A stretch of 64,000 nt of DNA from Thuidium tamariscinum. Taxonomy: Eukaryota; Streptophyta; Bryopsida; Hypnales; Thuidiaceae. The stretch spans positions 6,512,501 through 6,576,500 of the forward strand of contig OZ019759.1 in the NCBI GenBank assembly GCA_947034885.2, written 5' to 3'. The position numbers and the translations under genes are program-made. The notes beneath the pieces were generated by a model, which saw nothing but the letters and a program-made list of their open reading frames with translations, was not told the origin of the DNA and ran no database searches. Below, piece after piece: positions 1-12,693 of this stretch. Position 1 is the stretch's first letter; every line of letters begins with the position of its first letter.

Positions 1-129
1 CATGTTGTGCTTTGAATTCACAAGTGGTCAAGAGACTGCATGCTTACTTTTCCAATAGATAAGCGACCTTGAAAACATTGAAGAAAAGCACATGAAATGA
101 ACTAGCTCACTACAGAACATGAAGCATGC

Positions 130-640
130 CTTACCTGCAAGGTGTCCATGAGGAAGAAGCGCTTCATGCAGCAGCCTCCCACGACAGCTTCCCACCTCTC
201 CCGACCTCACTTCGGGATACTCCAACGACGTGATCAAGCGCCAACGCCACGTCCAAGCGTCGACGACACAGCAGGGCTCTACGAGCGTACTCGAAGTGCG
301 CACCGTAATTCAGACTCAACGTAGCAACGGCTCCAGCGCAAGAGTATCAAGTTTGAAGTCAAGTCTGTGTGCACATCAATGCACATGGACCAATTCCCCA
401 AGCGCACATTAAAGACAAACAATCGGATACAAGGCAGCGACGACTCGAGAGGCAGACGGAGGAGCGACAAGATCAAATACAAGGCGCGTGAGCAGCGACG
501 ACTCGAGAGGAAGAGAAGTCGGAGAAACGGAAATGGCAGGCAGGCAGCAGCATCGAGAGGAAGGCCCAACGGGAGCCGCCCATACACGTGGAGCGGCACA
601 CTAATTACAGAGTGAATGTCGCTTCCACAGGGGGGCGCAA
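130..640. other. GC-rich patch with a short direct duplication; no recognised gene
   Basis: This stretch is visibly richer in G+C than its surroundings. It contains a direct duplication: the string CAGCGACGACTCGAGAGG occurs near 441 and again near 493, each with related flanks. Open frames exist on both strands (up to 167 codons on the minus strand), but their translations are rich in Arg, Ser and Leu, match no family I know and look like by-products of the repeated GC-rich DNA. I see no splice or start context that favours one frame. It could be a transposon remnant or the edge of a gene lying to the left of the window. Confidence 0.35.
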
Positions 641-2090
641 CATTCATTAAAATCAATGCCATGATGACAAGTCCTGTGGTAGGGGTCATGATGGTGATTA
701 GAGCATCATTACCATAATTGTATGGGTTTAAGAATTGGAAGTTTAGGGTTTTGGAAAATGACATGTCATAATTATGTGGCATCCAAAAGCTTACAAAAAA
801 AAAAAAGTGCGTATTTTGATCATAAAACTAAAGAAATCATCATTAAAAAATGCATATGTTTTAGCTTGAAGTGTTTACAAATCCTTTGTTGGGGTTTGTG
901 AAAAAGTGCCAAGTTTTTTATTACAAAAATATGAGTGACCACTAATGTTTGCTACAATGCTTGGGTCCATACTATAGAGCTATAAGTTTAAACTATACAA
1001 TTAAAAAATTTTGAAAAATAAATAATTCAGTATTCACTACCAATTATATAACTTAACATACCACTTGTATAATGCTATTCATAATTATACATTGAAGGTA
1101 CACTTGCTAGTATTTTGAATTAGAAATTACTTGGATTACCACAATTAAAGTTATGCATATCCACAAATCGACAATTCAAGAAAGATGCAAGTGCTAGGAA
1201 AATCAATATGAAAATAATCTCTTTTAGAAATGTAATTAGATTTAAAGGATCAAAAAGCGAAGTGATGATTGAAATGTTGTCCTTATTTTACCACACCCTA
1301 TATTATTGGCTAAACAGTTTGGTTTGTAGGTGTTACAAGTCCTTTTATTTTGTGCACCCTATTTCTTTTTAAACACTTTGTGTTGTTGGTGTAAAATTCT
1401 CTCTAATTTGAAATTCACACCCAATTTTCTTTTACCAAAAAAGACTTTTATTCATAGGTGTTATATATTCTAGTTTTTGCTCCTTATTTTTTTAATGAAT
1501 CCCTTAAAATAGTAAAATTAGTGTTAAAAATGTCTCAAAACTTTTTAGAGCACCCTATTCTTATTTAATCGTAAAAGGATTTCAAGTCCAATTTAAAATT
1601 GAAATACAAAGTTTCTATTGTAGTAAAGCAACATAAATTTTATATACCAAAGTGTATAAATTTACTTCAATTGACACAATTCAATTATTTTGGCACCATT
1701 GTCTTTGACACACTGAAGGTGACATTAACCTTCTTCATCATTCAACAATTACATCACAATCATTATAGACAATTGAACATGATTACCTCCAAATCTTTAC
1801 AAAGTCATATAAAACAAGGGTAAGGCCAAATGTCTCAAATCAAATAATTGCATGAAAATTATTGTGCTATTCATAGAGTCCATCATGTAGGACTAAAATG
1901 TGCATGTTCAATACCGATACATTAAAATAATCATTACGAAATCATTCAACATAAATTTGTTTTAATTTTCTTAAATTCATTTGATGGTATGTACAAGGAC
2001 CCTAAACTAGGCATGGAAGTGTATTTAAGTTCCGCAAAAACTTATATATTATTAAGCCATTACAATGGATTCAACTCTAATTTGGAATTC
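641..2090. other. AT-rich non-coding stretch
   Basis: No open frame with coding character and no clear repeat. The sequence is made of A/T-rich words and short homopolymers. Nothing functional is recognised. Confidence 0.5.
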
Positions 2091-3205
2091 ACACCCAAAT
2101 TGTCATAGAACATGATTGTTCTATGACATTGCAACCTCCACATATTTTTTTTGGCCCCTATTCACGTTGATTTTCAATTGTACATGGCATTTCGCAATGC
2201 ATGTGAAAAGAATGGCAGGGTGCCCTTTCTTGAGAATCCAAATAAAAAATAGACAAATTCAACTTGAAAGTTGAAATTTGTCATAAAATATGATTGTTTT
2301 ATGACATTGCAACTTACACATATTTTTTCTGGACCCTAGTCATGTTGATTTTTAATTGTACGTGGCATTTGACAATGGGTGCAAAAAACGGCAAGGTGCC
2401 CTTTTTTGAAAAAACAAATAAAAAATTGAAAATTTCAACTTGAAAGTTGAAATTTGTCATAGAAAATGATTTTTCTATAACATTGCAACTTACACATTTT
2501 TTTTGGACCCTAGTCTCGTTGATTTCCAATTCATAGCTTGCATTTGGCAATGGATGCAAAGAATGGCAGGCTGCCCTTTTTTGAGAAAACAAATAAAAAA
2601 TAGACAATTTCAACTTGAAAGTTGAAATTTGTCATAGAACATGATTGTTCTATAACATTGCAACTTACACATATTTTTTTTGTCTCCTAATCATGTTGAT
2701 TTCCAATCATATGCGGCATTTGGGAATGGGTGCAAAGAATGGCAGGCTGCCCTTTTTTGAGAAAACAAATAAAAAATAGACAATTTCAACTTTCAAGTTG
2801 AAATTTGTCATAGAACATGTTTGTTCTATAACATTGCAACTTACACATATTTTTTTTGTCTCCTAGTCATGTTGATTTCCAATCATATGTGGCATTTGGC
2901 AATGTGTGCAAAGAATGGCAGATTGCCCTTTTTTGAGAAAACAAATAAAAAATTGACAATTTCAACTTGAAAGTTGAAATTTGTCATAGAACATGATTGT
3001 TCTATAACATTTCAACTTATACATATTTTTTTTGTCCCTTATTCACGTTGATTTCCGATTCATAGCTTGCATTTGGCAATGGGTGCAAAGAATGGCAGGT
3101 TGCCCTTTTTTGAGAAAATAAATAAAAAATTGACAATTTCAGCTTGAAAGTTGAAATTTGTCATAGAACACGATTGTTCTATAACATTGCAACTTATACA
3201 TTTCC
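2090..3205. repeat. Tandem satellite, about 176-bp unit, about six copies
   Basis: The marker word TTGAAATTTG recurs at about 2271, 2448, 2622, 2798, 2974 and 3151, a spacing of 174-177 bp. Each unit has the same order: an inverted repeat around TTTCAACTTGAAAGTTGAAA, then a hairpin-forming stretch (CATAGAACATG...TGTTCTAT), then a T-rich tract, a GTTGATTTCCAAT block and a TGGCA..GCCCTTTTTTGAGAAAACAAAT block. Copies differ by scattered substitutions. A frame of 99 codons across 2314-2613 is just a translation of the repeat. A unit near 176 bp is in the size range of nucleosome-length plant satellites; that is a size comparison only, and six copies are far too few to argue for a centromere. Confidence 0.9.
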
Positions 3206-5900
3206 AACATAGCAATTTATAAATTCATGATGTTAGGTTTGCATTTAGAATAAGAATCCTATAATTACATTATTTGTAAAGAATTATATAAACAAGTAAA
3301 GATTTGTTATTTTCAATGACATAAGATAATGGACAAAATTATTTACTTATTTGAAAGAAGCTTTAATTTATATTGGCCTACGGATAAATGATGAATGAGA
3401 AGAATGAATATTAATCTTATATTTTAAAGCAAATAACATGATTGTAGCTATAATTCAACGAAGTTAGAAAGTTAACTACTTTACAATCATTTATTTTTTT
3501 CGAAATCAAAATTATTTGTTTAGTAAATAAGAATTGGAAGGATAGTAAGTCTATTGAATATTAACAATACACATTTTCATTATTGGCAAGTAAAACTAAT
3601 GGTAGGTATAGAATCTGAAGTTAGGCCTTTAATTAAAAATACCACAAAATTAAGCTCATAATCTTATTAATAAATATGAATTCACTAATTCTATTGTTTT
3701 CATCAAAAAAACCTCATCTAATCATGAATTTTAGAAAAACTTGAATCCCAAAAAGGCCCTACTATCCTGAATAATATACCTAAAGTCCAACAAGAATAAA
3801 ATCAATATTGTAACCCAAACCCTCATAATCATTCAATATTTAGGCACCCTAATTTGAAATATCATAGTCTCATGACCGGCCCTTGAAATAAAACACTTAG
3901 AATTCCCTGAATCTCATATCGAAAACCAGGAATCCTAATTTATAAATCTTTGATATAAAACCCTAGATAGTACAATCTACAACCTTTACGCCATTCAAGA
4001 ACATGAGAATGTAGACCCTAATCCTCTAAACCGTTATACCAATGACCATTTCATTGTCAATCGCAACCCGTAGAACCAATAATTTGAAAGAGTAGACCCT
4101 AAACCTTGAACCCTAAACTCTAAGGCCATAGAGCGTCTTCCCTAAGACCGTGGATGCCATACCCTAAGATCGTGGATGCCATACCCTGAATCCTAAAACC
4201 GTGGAACCTCCTAGAATGATCCTAGAAGTGATGGACCTCAAAGGAAAGTGTGGTCAAAGGTCAAATTGTAAGGTGTAACCGTGTAATTTGTAATTGTTTA
4301 GGTTGAATTTTCCAATGATTGGAACCCTAATTTTCAAACTCTTTTTGTAAACACTAGGGCATACATCCTCAGGCATCCTCTTATTGAAATGAAGTTTGAG
4401 CAAGGGAGATCTTCGTTTCGTAGAGAATCTACACCTTTATATAGTGGATCCAAGATTCTAAATTAATTTCCATTTAATCATTTATTGTAATGTCATGTAT
4501 CCATTGCATTTGTTTTCTCTATAATAAAATGTAGATGGTGAATTTAGTAGTATTGATAAAGAAATTCACTGAATAACATGTAGTCATTCTGTACAATGGG
4601 AAATATGCTTCAAACCAAAATGTATTTGACTTTCACATAATTGGTATAGATGAGCCTATAAGATAATGAAACACAACATAAATAGTGGTTAATATTAATG
4701 AAGATAAAAGACACGGAAGTGTTCATTGTCATTGTGACGAGTATATTTGATAGACAGTATGCCGCAAGTCCCCTACTTCAATGCTACAGATTCAAAGAAT
4801 CTACCAAAGATTCAAAAGAGAAGGCCACGTGCATCTTCTGCAGGGTCTTCAAGTTGTGCTAATCTCGAGAGTGAAGTCAACAGTTACAGTAATTGTAAAC
4901 ACGCAAATTTAACTCTGTGACTTTGCAATAGATTGGATTAATGTGAACATGAAGAATCCAGTAAGCAATTATAGTGAGGGGTTCACATTCAGAGATGCTC
5001 CTCGAAGGCAGTGTTGCGCAAACTCCAAGAAAGCGGTCAACATTTGCTTTAGGAGACCGCATCCGGTGAGATCCTCCCCTTGGTCAATGCAGTCTTCACT
5101 TGAGGAGGGCAGTCAACAATTTCAAACGTACAAGATTCGCATCTCATATAGAAATTCGAGGCGGGAAGCACGGATATTGAATCCTAATGAACTAGTGTCA
5201 AGCCCCCAAGCTAGCTAGGAATTTCTCTTTTGCACATGTGAAGTCGTGAACATGCTTGCTGAGGCTGAGGAGTTTGGAGCTCGTGCATTGCAACGTGTTA
5301 AGCACTTGGACGTGCGGTCACAAGCTGTCTTGTTAATTCACTATTACAAGGTATGATTTCTTCAACTTCCATTGCTTCGGGTTTCATAATCTTGAGGCTT
5401 CGGTAGTGTAGTTGGAGTTTCTGCATGTCAACAAACAATAGGAACAAGTAGGATATGAGGACGGCAATGCAATGCTTCAGTAGTTTCTTGTATCCAAGCT
5501 TATGTTGAACAGTGGATTCATATCCCTTGATGAATGCATAACCATTAGTTGCTTATTGAGCAGTGTTACAGACCATGAGCATCTAGCTGGATTTCATCAC
5601 GGCATATTGCACATAGAACACAACTACAAATAACTTTCAAATGCATTGTCAATTGCCGACATGTATTTGGAGATCAATACCTAGGAATTGAAAGCTTTTT
5701 TTGGTTACTGTAGAAGATGATCTAGTATGGTTGTCCTTATGATGGTTGGTCGTCTACCTTTGGCTTACTAGTACATACCGTATAAGAATCCATAATACGA
5801 AGTACTGAAGACCTCACTCCCATACGAAGATCAAAATAATATACGAGTGCATACATTATACGAAGATGCAGTATAGTACGATAGCACGTGCGAACGTATT
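3206..5900. other. AT-rich non-coding stretch; some CCCTAAA-like words
   Basis: No recognisable gene. Between about 3960 and 4330 the words CCCTAAA, ACCCTAAT and ACCCTAGA occur scattered, and a unit of about 22 bp (CCCTAAGA followed by TCGTGGATGCCATA) is repeated near 4140-4190. A frame at 4943-5218 (91 codons) has no family match. From about 5770 short words such as CATACGAAG and TATACGAAG recur, leading into the palindromic array to the right. Confidence 0.4.
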
Positions 5901-5906
5901 TGTCCT

Positions 5907-6251
5907 ATTCGGAGATCTCTCGATAGATGAGCCCTAAACTTTAGCTATATTTTCAACCGGATATCTCTCGATAGATGAGCCCTGAACTCAAGCTGTATTC
6001 CCATCCGGAGATCTCCCAATAGATGAGCCCTAAACTCTAGCTATATTTTCATCTTGAGATCTCTCAATAGATGAGCCCTAAACTCAAGCTATATTTTCAT
6101 CTGGAGATCTCCAGCCCTAAATTCTAGCTGTATTTCCATCCGGAGATCTCCTGATAGATGAGCCTTAAACTCTCGTAATGTTTCTTTCCAGAGATCTTCC
6201 AGGTGGTGAGTTTCAATCTCCTGTAGTGGTTCCATCGGGAGATCTCCGGAT
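5907..6251. repeat. Left 48-bp tandem array with palindromic GGAGATCTCC core
   Basis: The core GGAGATCT (or a close variant) starts at about 5911, 5959, 6007, 6055, 6103, 6142, 6190 and 6239. The spacing is 48 bp except for one shortened step of 39 bp. The rest of each unit reads ATAGATGAGCCCTAAACT, then CTAGCTATATTTTCAT. The first copies are degenerate, and the copies nearest the gene approach the perfect palindrome ATCGGGAGATCTCC. Its orientation is opposite to the array downstream of the gene. Confidence 0.85.
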
Positions 6252-6840
6252 AGTTGGATCACATGCTCTCGCACTGAACGTATGGGGATATCTTCCAATG
6301 GTTGGGTGGTAACACCTCCGAATGGCTCCATCGGGAGATCTCCGGATGATTATGTCTGATCCAAATGCACTAAATGCATTCGAAGTTCTAACGACATGTT
6401 GAATGCTCTTAGTATGTTTTCATGAAGATCTTGTCCGATTCCTTTACGGTTATACCGCTGAGTGGTTCCATCGGGAGATCTCCGGATAATTGATTTCTGA
6501 AGAATATTCTATGAACGTCCGTGCATTCTTAGATCAAGGGCACTCGACATATCCGAAGACTACTAGCTCTAGGCTAATTTTATAGATATCTCAAGAATGT
6601 ATGCAACATTATGTGCTACAAAAGGAATGAGCTCGTGAACTCCAAAAGTGAAAGGAAGTAGGATTCAATTTGGCCAATTGTATGTGCAGTGAATTTTGTT
6701 ATATGCAATTGTTTGACATTTCAAAATGTGAAGATTGTGTATGGAAGGGCAATGGCAATAATATACATTCCAGACCGTCTAACTTCTTTGTGCCTTGACG
6801 ATGTTTTCAGATCCAATAGTCATTCAAGAAACCTTCCAGT

Positions 6841-9800
6841 ATGGCTTTCGACGACAGTGATTCACAGGAAATGGACTTATCCTATGAATCCGTGGATGAT
6901 GCTGTACTCTCTTACTCAAGTAGAACTGTTGAGGAGAATGAGTCTCAGGAGTCCAGTGCTACATCCTCACCAGTCAAGAACGGTGATGTCGTGAAGTTGC
7001 TTTTGTTGGGATATGGTGAAGTTGGAGAAGGATGTATTGTGGATGCTCGTCCTCAAGGCGAGTGGCTTGGAGTTCAAATCCCCATGGAGCCTTGGGTATT
7101 TGTTCTGCTACGCCCTCGGACGATCAATCTAGAAGCTCAGGAACTTTGAGTTGACCCTTGCCAAAGGGGTTTTAGAACTTTAGCTGATGTTCTTGATCGG
7201 ACAGTGTTATGGAGAGTTGATGCTGTAATGAGGTCATCGAGAGATCCCCCGATGGATCATGATCACTACATTCGTCTAGACGACTGGATGGGTCTTGAGG
7301 TGCATCACAGAGATTCGGATGGTATGTTACTGGCGTCAGGTCGAATAATCTGCTTTAGGGCGGATGATCATTTCGAAGATGGAATAGTCGATGAGGGCTT
7401 TGTGGGTGTTACTGTACTGGACGTTTTCGTTGGTAACAAAGATACCATAATGAGTCATGCTCGGTGGCCCTTACTGCATTCTTGGTAAGATCGTTGATGG
7501 AGACTATTGACCACTTTTGGGCCCATCCCGAAGTTCAGGACCCCTTAGCTTATCTAGGTGGTCACAAGAAGTCCCCCTATTGCTATATTGTTCGTCGACC
7601 CAAGCTTGACCAACAGGATTCACAATATGTTCAAAAAACTGGGGAAGATGAAATACGGAAGGTTAGTTCACAAAAATGTTGCGCAAACCGATGTTTCCAA
7701 ATGTTTCATCATGAGAGTACGTTGAAGGTGAGGAAGACATTTTACCTAAAGTCATTTGAAGACCGTCGGGAATATGGGATCGTCGTGGGCGGGCAACTAC
7801 ATAGTGGGGACGAGAATCGGAAGCGTAAATATGTTACAGTGGAGGGAGCTGAAGTATGTACTACGGCGTGGTACATTATTCACGGAATTCCGAAGTCGAC
7901 CTACTACAGTTATATAGAGAAGTACAATGATGGTGTGGTCTCGAGAATGCACGGGAATAAAGGGATTAAGCGTCCCAGGATTCGAACCGTCCAAGTGACA
8001 GGAATGATAAAAGCAATCATAGATGAAACCGTTGATCAAATGCCACACCAAATGCGGGGCATTGGAAATGGAAGAATGGACACTTTGAAATTTTTGCCTG
8101 CTGGAAATAATTGGAAACGAGTTCAAGCTGATGCCAATGAGGTAGTTGAATCACTCGAAATCCGTCCGCTGAGTCTGTGAGTTTCATTATGCCATCGGGA
8201 GATCTCCGGATATATTATTACATCGGGAGAACTCCCGATAAAATTGTTTTGGAGGACAATCGTTCTTAGCCATTATCTTTTGTTGTTGCTTTTGATTTTG
8301 AAATGTGCTTTCATTCCATTGCAGTTAAATTCGGATTATGGTCTTCCTCAAGTGAGCCAGTCAACCATTAGTAGAATCAAAAAGAAGCACTTCAACAATG
8401 TCGCAGTTAAGCCTGTTGGCAGTTCGTTTGCGAAGTGTACTACTTGTGATCAATTATTGGCGTTCCTTTTGAAATCATCGAAAGGAAGTCCCGAGTTTGT
8501 GGAGTTCACGAAGCAGCGAACTGAGCATCTTAATCATCAAGCGTCTTGTCGTCGCTTGTATGGGTCTTGGCATGAAGAATCAAAACGGAACCCTCAGGAG
8601 ATGTTATGCGTTATTCATGATAAGATGGATACATCTAAAACGGCTCTTCCGAGGATGCGGGTGACAACAAAGGCCACTCAAGGTTTAGGTCAGCTTCTGT
8701 TGAGCATGACCGGTATGGTAGCTCATGGTCATGGTGATGGCACTTATACTCATTATACTCCGTCATGTTGGCCGGGGGACTCGAACTTTACGATCTCGTC
8801 CTTGGCCAGATTGTTTCGCCGATTGGAGGGTCCTTTAATTTGGGAGACAGGCAACCTCTTCCCTTATCCGTCGGCCAATTCAATGTTTGAGGCACTACTC
8901 AAAGGAAAATCTAGGTGTATGGACACCCTAAAATTGATAGATCCAGTAACTTGGCGTGGATCTATTCCCCTCCCTAAAAAATTGTATCTTCAGCTTGATA
9001 ACTCTGCGAAGGATAACAAGAACCAATATCTCATGGTGTTCTTATCTATGCTTACAGCAAGAGGAGTATTCAAGGAAATCCAAGCCGGTTTCCTTCTAGT
9101 TGGACACACTCACGAGGACATAGATGCTTATTTTAGCCATTTGTCTAAGGCTTTGAAGAGTAAGAATACGTTTGTTGTTGCTAACCTTATGAAAGCCTTC
9201 AAAGAATCTCAGGAATTATCATTCATGCCCGAGGTCATACAGGAGGTGGCAGATTTTAAATGCTTTATTAGAGGTTACTTATGCAGTGGCGCAGCTAGAA
9301 TTATCGGATTGGGAGAAATGCATCTTTTTAAATTCTATGTGGATGGTGATGGAATCCCCGTTATGAAGTATAAAAAATCAGCAGTGGATTCACAGTGGCT
9401 ACCGTTTGATAAACCTTCTCAGTGCTTGTGGAAGAAAGACCGGCATGGTCGACCAATGCTCCCTTGGGGTTGTCTAAAGCCGATGCCATTCAAGCCTATG
9501 TGGGGCAGCGAAGTTCCTAAGGAGATAGGAAATCGAGAGAAGGCTTTTGAAGTTGCACGAAAGGCTACACTGAACAAGGGTTTTATGCTAGTCGGACTCC
9601 AAAAGTACATTCACTACTGGCAAAATGGAAAGTCAAAATGTGAGGGATTTGCAACCGCATTTGGTCCATATGTGGATTACTGGAATCGTGTGGTACGTGA
9701 GCTGAACGAACCGGATTGCCTTCCAGCTCTAGTTGAAGGCTTTTGGCCAGAACATGATTGGAGGGTGTTGCAAGATGATGTATCTCGAGCAAGGTCGACC

Positions 9801-10253
9801 GTGAATCCCATGGATGTGATTCCAGAGGTAGATCAACCAGAACCTTATTGTGGCCCTGCAAATGAAGCTCCACAGGAAAGTTTCAATCCTTGGGTGGACA
9901 TACGTCCAGGCTCATGGGTTCTTCTTAGACCCGAAGACCCCTCCGTCTGTACTGTTTGGCAAGGAAGAGCGTTGTTTGACGTATGTAGAGTGTTCAAAGA
10001 TGAGAATAACGACAAGTTCTTGCTGCAGTACTGGAGACCAGATAATTCCAAAAGGACATTGGAATTGAGGTACCGGAATTGCTGGAGTGGTAAATGGGTT
10101 GTTGAAAATACAGCCCCCACTTGGATTGATGTAAATTGCGTAGTATATGCAAATTGGTCTAAGGTAGTAGACCCCAAATCTCGAACTATTCCTAAGAAGA
10201 GTAGGGAGGCTGCCTTAGCAAATCTGAATAGGGCAAATGAGGTGGATCCCTAA
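6841..10253 (+). CDS. DUF7869-like (putative RNase H-fold transposase) gene, three exons, one in-frame stop
   Basis: My model is exons 6841-7484, 7667-8141 and 8325-10253, about 1,015 codons with phases that agree. The second intron (8142-8324, GTAGTT..TTGCAG) is well supported. The first (donor GTAAGA at 7485, acceptor TTAG at 7666) is tentative. Exon 2 holds a Cys-rich start (QKCCANRC, near 7670). Exon 3 holds CTTC..H..C, then HDKMD, QLDNSAKDNKN and VGHTHEDID, the hallmarks I associate with DUF7869 proteins. The aspartates of these three motifs are plausible catalytic residues of an RNase H-like fold (inference). The last third has a GSWVLLRP..WQG region of unknown role. A TGA at 7147-7149 interrupts exon 1 in an otherwise continuous frame; CGA to TGA would explain it. 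Exon 3 is intact and ends at TAA, followed at once by another motif copy. Host domestication is possible but the flanking arrays argue for a transposon. Confidence 0.65.
8142..8324 (+). other. Intron carrying two copies of the palindromic motif
   Basis: A 183-bp interval with GT..AG borders that joins two open frames in phase (..ADANE then LNSDYG..). It contains CATCGGGAGATCTCCGGAT at 8193 and the variant ending ACTCCCGAT at 8221. The same motif lies in both flanks of the gene, so the motif is spread across the element and not confined to its ends. Confidence 0.6.
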
Positions 10254-10281
10254 ATGCTTACCATGGTAGGCTTATACTGGT

Positions 10282-11385
10282 CATCGGGAGATCTCCGGAT
10301 GGCATTGTCTATATGACATTGAATTGCCATTGTGCATTTTCATTGCACATGGTCCCGTATGACTATTTGTTCTTTTTAATTAGAGGTAGTTGTTGCTGAT
10401 TGTGACAACTATAGATGAAATTAACAATAGTATATGATGTTTGTTCCATCCCTTAATGGCAACCGCCAAAACTTATGTGATTATATTATTATAATATTAT
10501 CTACTGTAAGCTTCTGCTTCCTATAAATTGTCTAGTAATGTACACCCTACAAGACTTCAAAGATGGAATAAGGCATTGTTAATAACTGTGTATGATCATA
10601 TGTAAGCAATAAGTGCTTACAAAGCGCAAAATAAATAGAAGTTGCACTGTCTATGGCATATGAGAACCCGTTGTCCATTTGAATGTCACTTCTTGCTTTT
10701 GGATGTGAGCACTTCATCAGGGGAGTTCCAGATGAGCCTTACTGACATTTAAATTTTCATGTTTGAGTAATATGTAAAACTGCATAGGAAATCAGTGGAT
10801 ATGAAAATATCGTATTCATAATGACATCTTAACATCAGGGATTTCTAGCTGAATGATCATTACAGTTAGTACATCAAGAGATTTCCAAATGAACATTACA
10901 TTAGTACAGAGGGGAATTTTCAGATGAACATTACTTTACTACATCGGGGGATTTCCAGATAAGTATAAAATTAATACATATCACATTGGGTTTTTTGTAG
11001 ATGAACATTACATGAGTACATCTTAAGAGTGGGGGGGTCCAGATGAATATTGCATTAGTACATCGGAGGCTTTCCAGAAACAAAAGATCAATACATCGGG
11101 GGATTTCCAGATGAACATTACATTAGTACATAGGGGATTTTCGGGATGAACATTACATTAGTTCATTAGGAGATTTCCAGATGAACACTACATCATAACA
11201 TTAGTACATCGAGGGATTTCCAGATGAACATTACATTAGTAATTGGGTGGATGGGTTCGCATGTACATTACATTAGTACATCGGGAGATTTCCAGATGAA
11301 CATCAGTGACATTAGAACTCTCTGGTTTGAAATCTTTGGATAAATTGCCAACCGTAATTATATGCATCCGGAGATTTTTCCATAA
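10282..11385. repeat. Right array of ATCGGGGGATTTCCAGATGAAC units
   Basis: A single sharp copy at 10282-10300 is followed after about 400 bp by a degenerate tandem array from 10715 to about 11310, with a last isolated copy in the other orientation near 11364 (ATCCGGAGATTT). The usual unit is TACATCGGGGGATTTCCAGATGAACATTACATTAG; shown in parts, ACATCGGGGGATTTCC and AGATGAACATTACATTAG. I count at least twelve copies with small length changes. It is the inverted counterpart of the array left of the gene. Confidence 0.85.
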
Positions 11386-12455
11386 ATTACTTCTGGACTT
11401 TCCATAGTCCGAAAGTAGTTAAATATGGCATTAGGGTAAACCAGATACACATGAATGATTAGTGCACTTGAGTAATAGGCGCTACAATAGAACTTCAATG
11501 TCTTAGAGATGAGCTCAACACACAAAATAATGCTCAAAAAACCAAAGTCAAGCCAAATTGTAATGAAAAATAGAAGGGTTGAGAGTACCAAAAAGCTTAT
11601 TGAAGTAGAAAGATGGTTGCAAATGCAAAGGCACTTGAGCTCTAAAAAGATGGCATGTATAATGGTATAATGGTTTGTAATTTGAATAATGGTTTACAAT
11701 GGTATGATACGGTTGTAAAAGGTTGTGAAGCAAGGGGAGGGGGAGGCCTTATATATGTTTCCAAGGCCTCTTCCCCCCTCAAATTATTCGCTAATCTACC
11801 TAGGAAAATCAAAATTAACCTCTAAAATTCTACACTATTGTTGTGACCACTCTAACTTTTGAAACAGGGTTGCTAGCAAGTGAGCGTAGGAGCAGGAGCT
11901 TGTGAGCCTATGAGCTTGTGAGCGGGAAATTTATTTTGCAAAAAATTAGAGTTGACCACCTATGATCGTGGATTTTAGGGTAACAAAAATAAGATTTCAG
12001 TACCTATGGACGTGGCCTTTAAACGGGTTTAGGGTGAAAAGAAGATATAATGTCCATTTCCAAGATGTGATTATGGGAATCACTTTTTTTTTTTACTTCA
12101 TTTTCTATTTGCATATACCTATGATCTAGGACATTGTATATATAAAGAGTAGGGATATAAAGTCTATTTCAGAGAATAGAAGCACTTAAATTTATATTTT
12201 GGATTACCTTTTATTTAGAATATAGATTTTTTTTTATGTGGAGATAAATTCAGCAATTAAGGAATGTGAAGGCAAAATGAACACAACAAAGAAGATGTCA
12301 TGAATTATACACAAATCCAATCAATAGAAGGCATAGGAAATACAATAATTTGTTGCAACTCCTTCATTAAATAAGTCAATCTAAGTGTTGTTGAGATAAG
12401 AATGATTTTGAGAAGCATAATGAGAAGAAAGAACTAGGAGAGAATATGGATGATT
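11386..12455. other. AT-rich spacer between the DUF7869-like element and the ParB-methyltransferase gene
   Basis: No coding frame is convincing. A small tandem occurs near 11875-11930 (GTGAGC, GAGCTTGTGAGC words). The rest is AT-rich with T runs near 12087 and 12226. Confidence 0.4.
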
Positions 12456-12456
12456 T

Positions 12457-12481
12457 TGTCGGATCCGACGGAATTGTAAGT
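12457..12481. repeat. Palindrome with core GTCGGATCCGAC, 3' flank of the ParB-methyltransferase gene
   Basis: Core GTCGGATCCGAC at 12459-12470, followed by GGAATTGTAAG. The same 23-base word recurs at 14307-14329 inside an intron of the neighbouring gene, and related GTCGGGTCCGAC palindromes lie upstream of the gene at 18975 and 19745. Confidence 0.8.
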
Positions 12482-12693
12482 GTTGCCATTTTGCTACAGA
12501 TTTGTTTTTTGTTTTTTGTGGATTTAGGGAGAAGTGACACAAGCCATTGCCTTAGATGTTTTGGAAACAAAAATTGTATAAACACATCCAAGAATTCAAG
12601 ACTTCCAGAAGTAGCCATAAAACACACAAATCCAATCCAAATAAAACTCAATACACAATAGTAAGATCCAAGAGACTAGTCAATCTCAAGAAT

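Larger units (their letters stand above)
5907..11385 (+). mobile_element. Putative DNA transposon: DUF7869-like transposase gene between inverted palindromic arrays
   Basis: A multi-exon transposase-like gene (6841-10253) lies between two arrays of one motif. On the left, 5907-6487, the motif reads ATCCGGAGATCTCTCGAT in a 48-bp tandem unit; on the right, 10715-11380, it reads ATCGGGGGATTTCCAGATGAAC in units of about 35-45 bp. The right motif is the reverse complement of the left one, so the arrays face each other. Sharper copies, CATCGGGAGATCTCCGGAT, occur singly at 6233, 6329, 6469, 8193 and 10282, and a variant at 8221. Subterminal repeats in opposite orientation are known as transposase-binding regions in CACTA and other plant DNA elements; applying that here is inference. 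I could not find terminal inverted repeats or a target duplication, so the outer limits are only those of the arrays. Confidence 0.6.

Noticed and set aside
279-782. 167-codon minus-strand frame as a gene
   Set aside because: Composition is that of a translated GC-rich repeat; no family match and no supporting splice or start context.
2314-2613. 99-codon frame as a gene
   Set aside because: It is a translation of two satellite units with the same peptide words repeated.
3960-4330. Scattered CCCTAAA-like words as an interstitial telomere
   Set aside because: The words are not in tandem and are interrupted by unrelated sequence.
10715-11310. Regular repeats with spacers as a CRISPR array
   Set aside because: The units are degenerate throughout, with no constant repeat and unique spacer pattern, and the sequence is eukaryotic.
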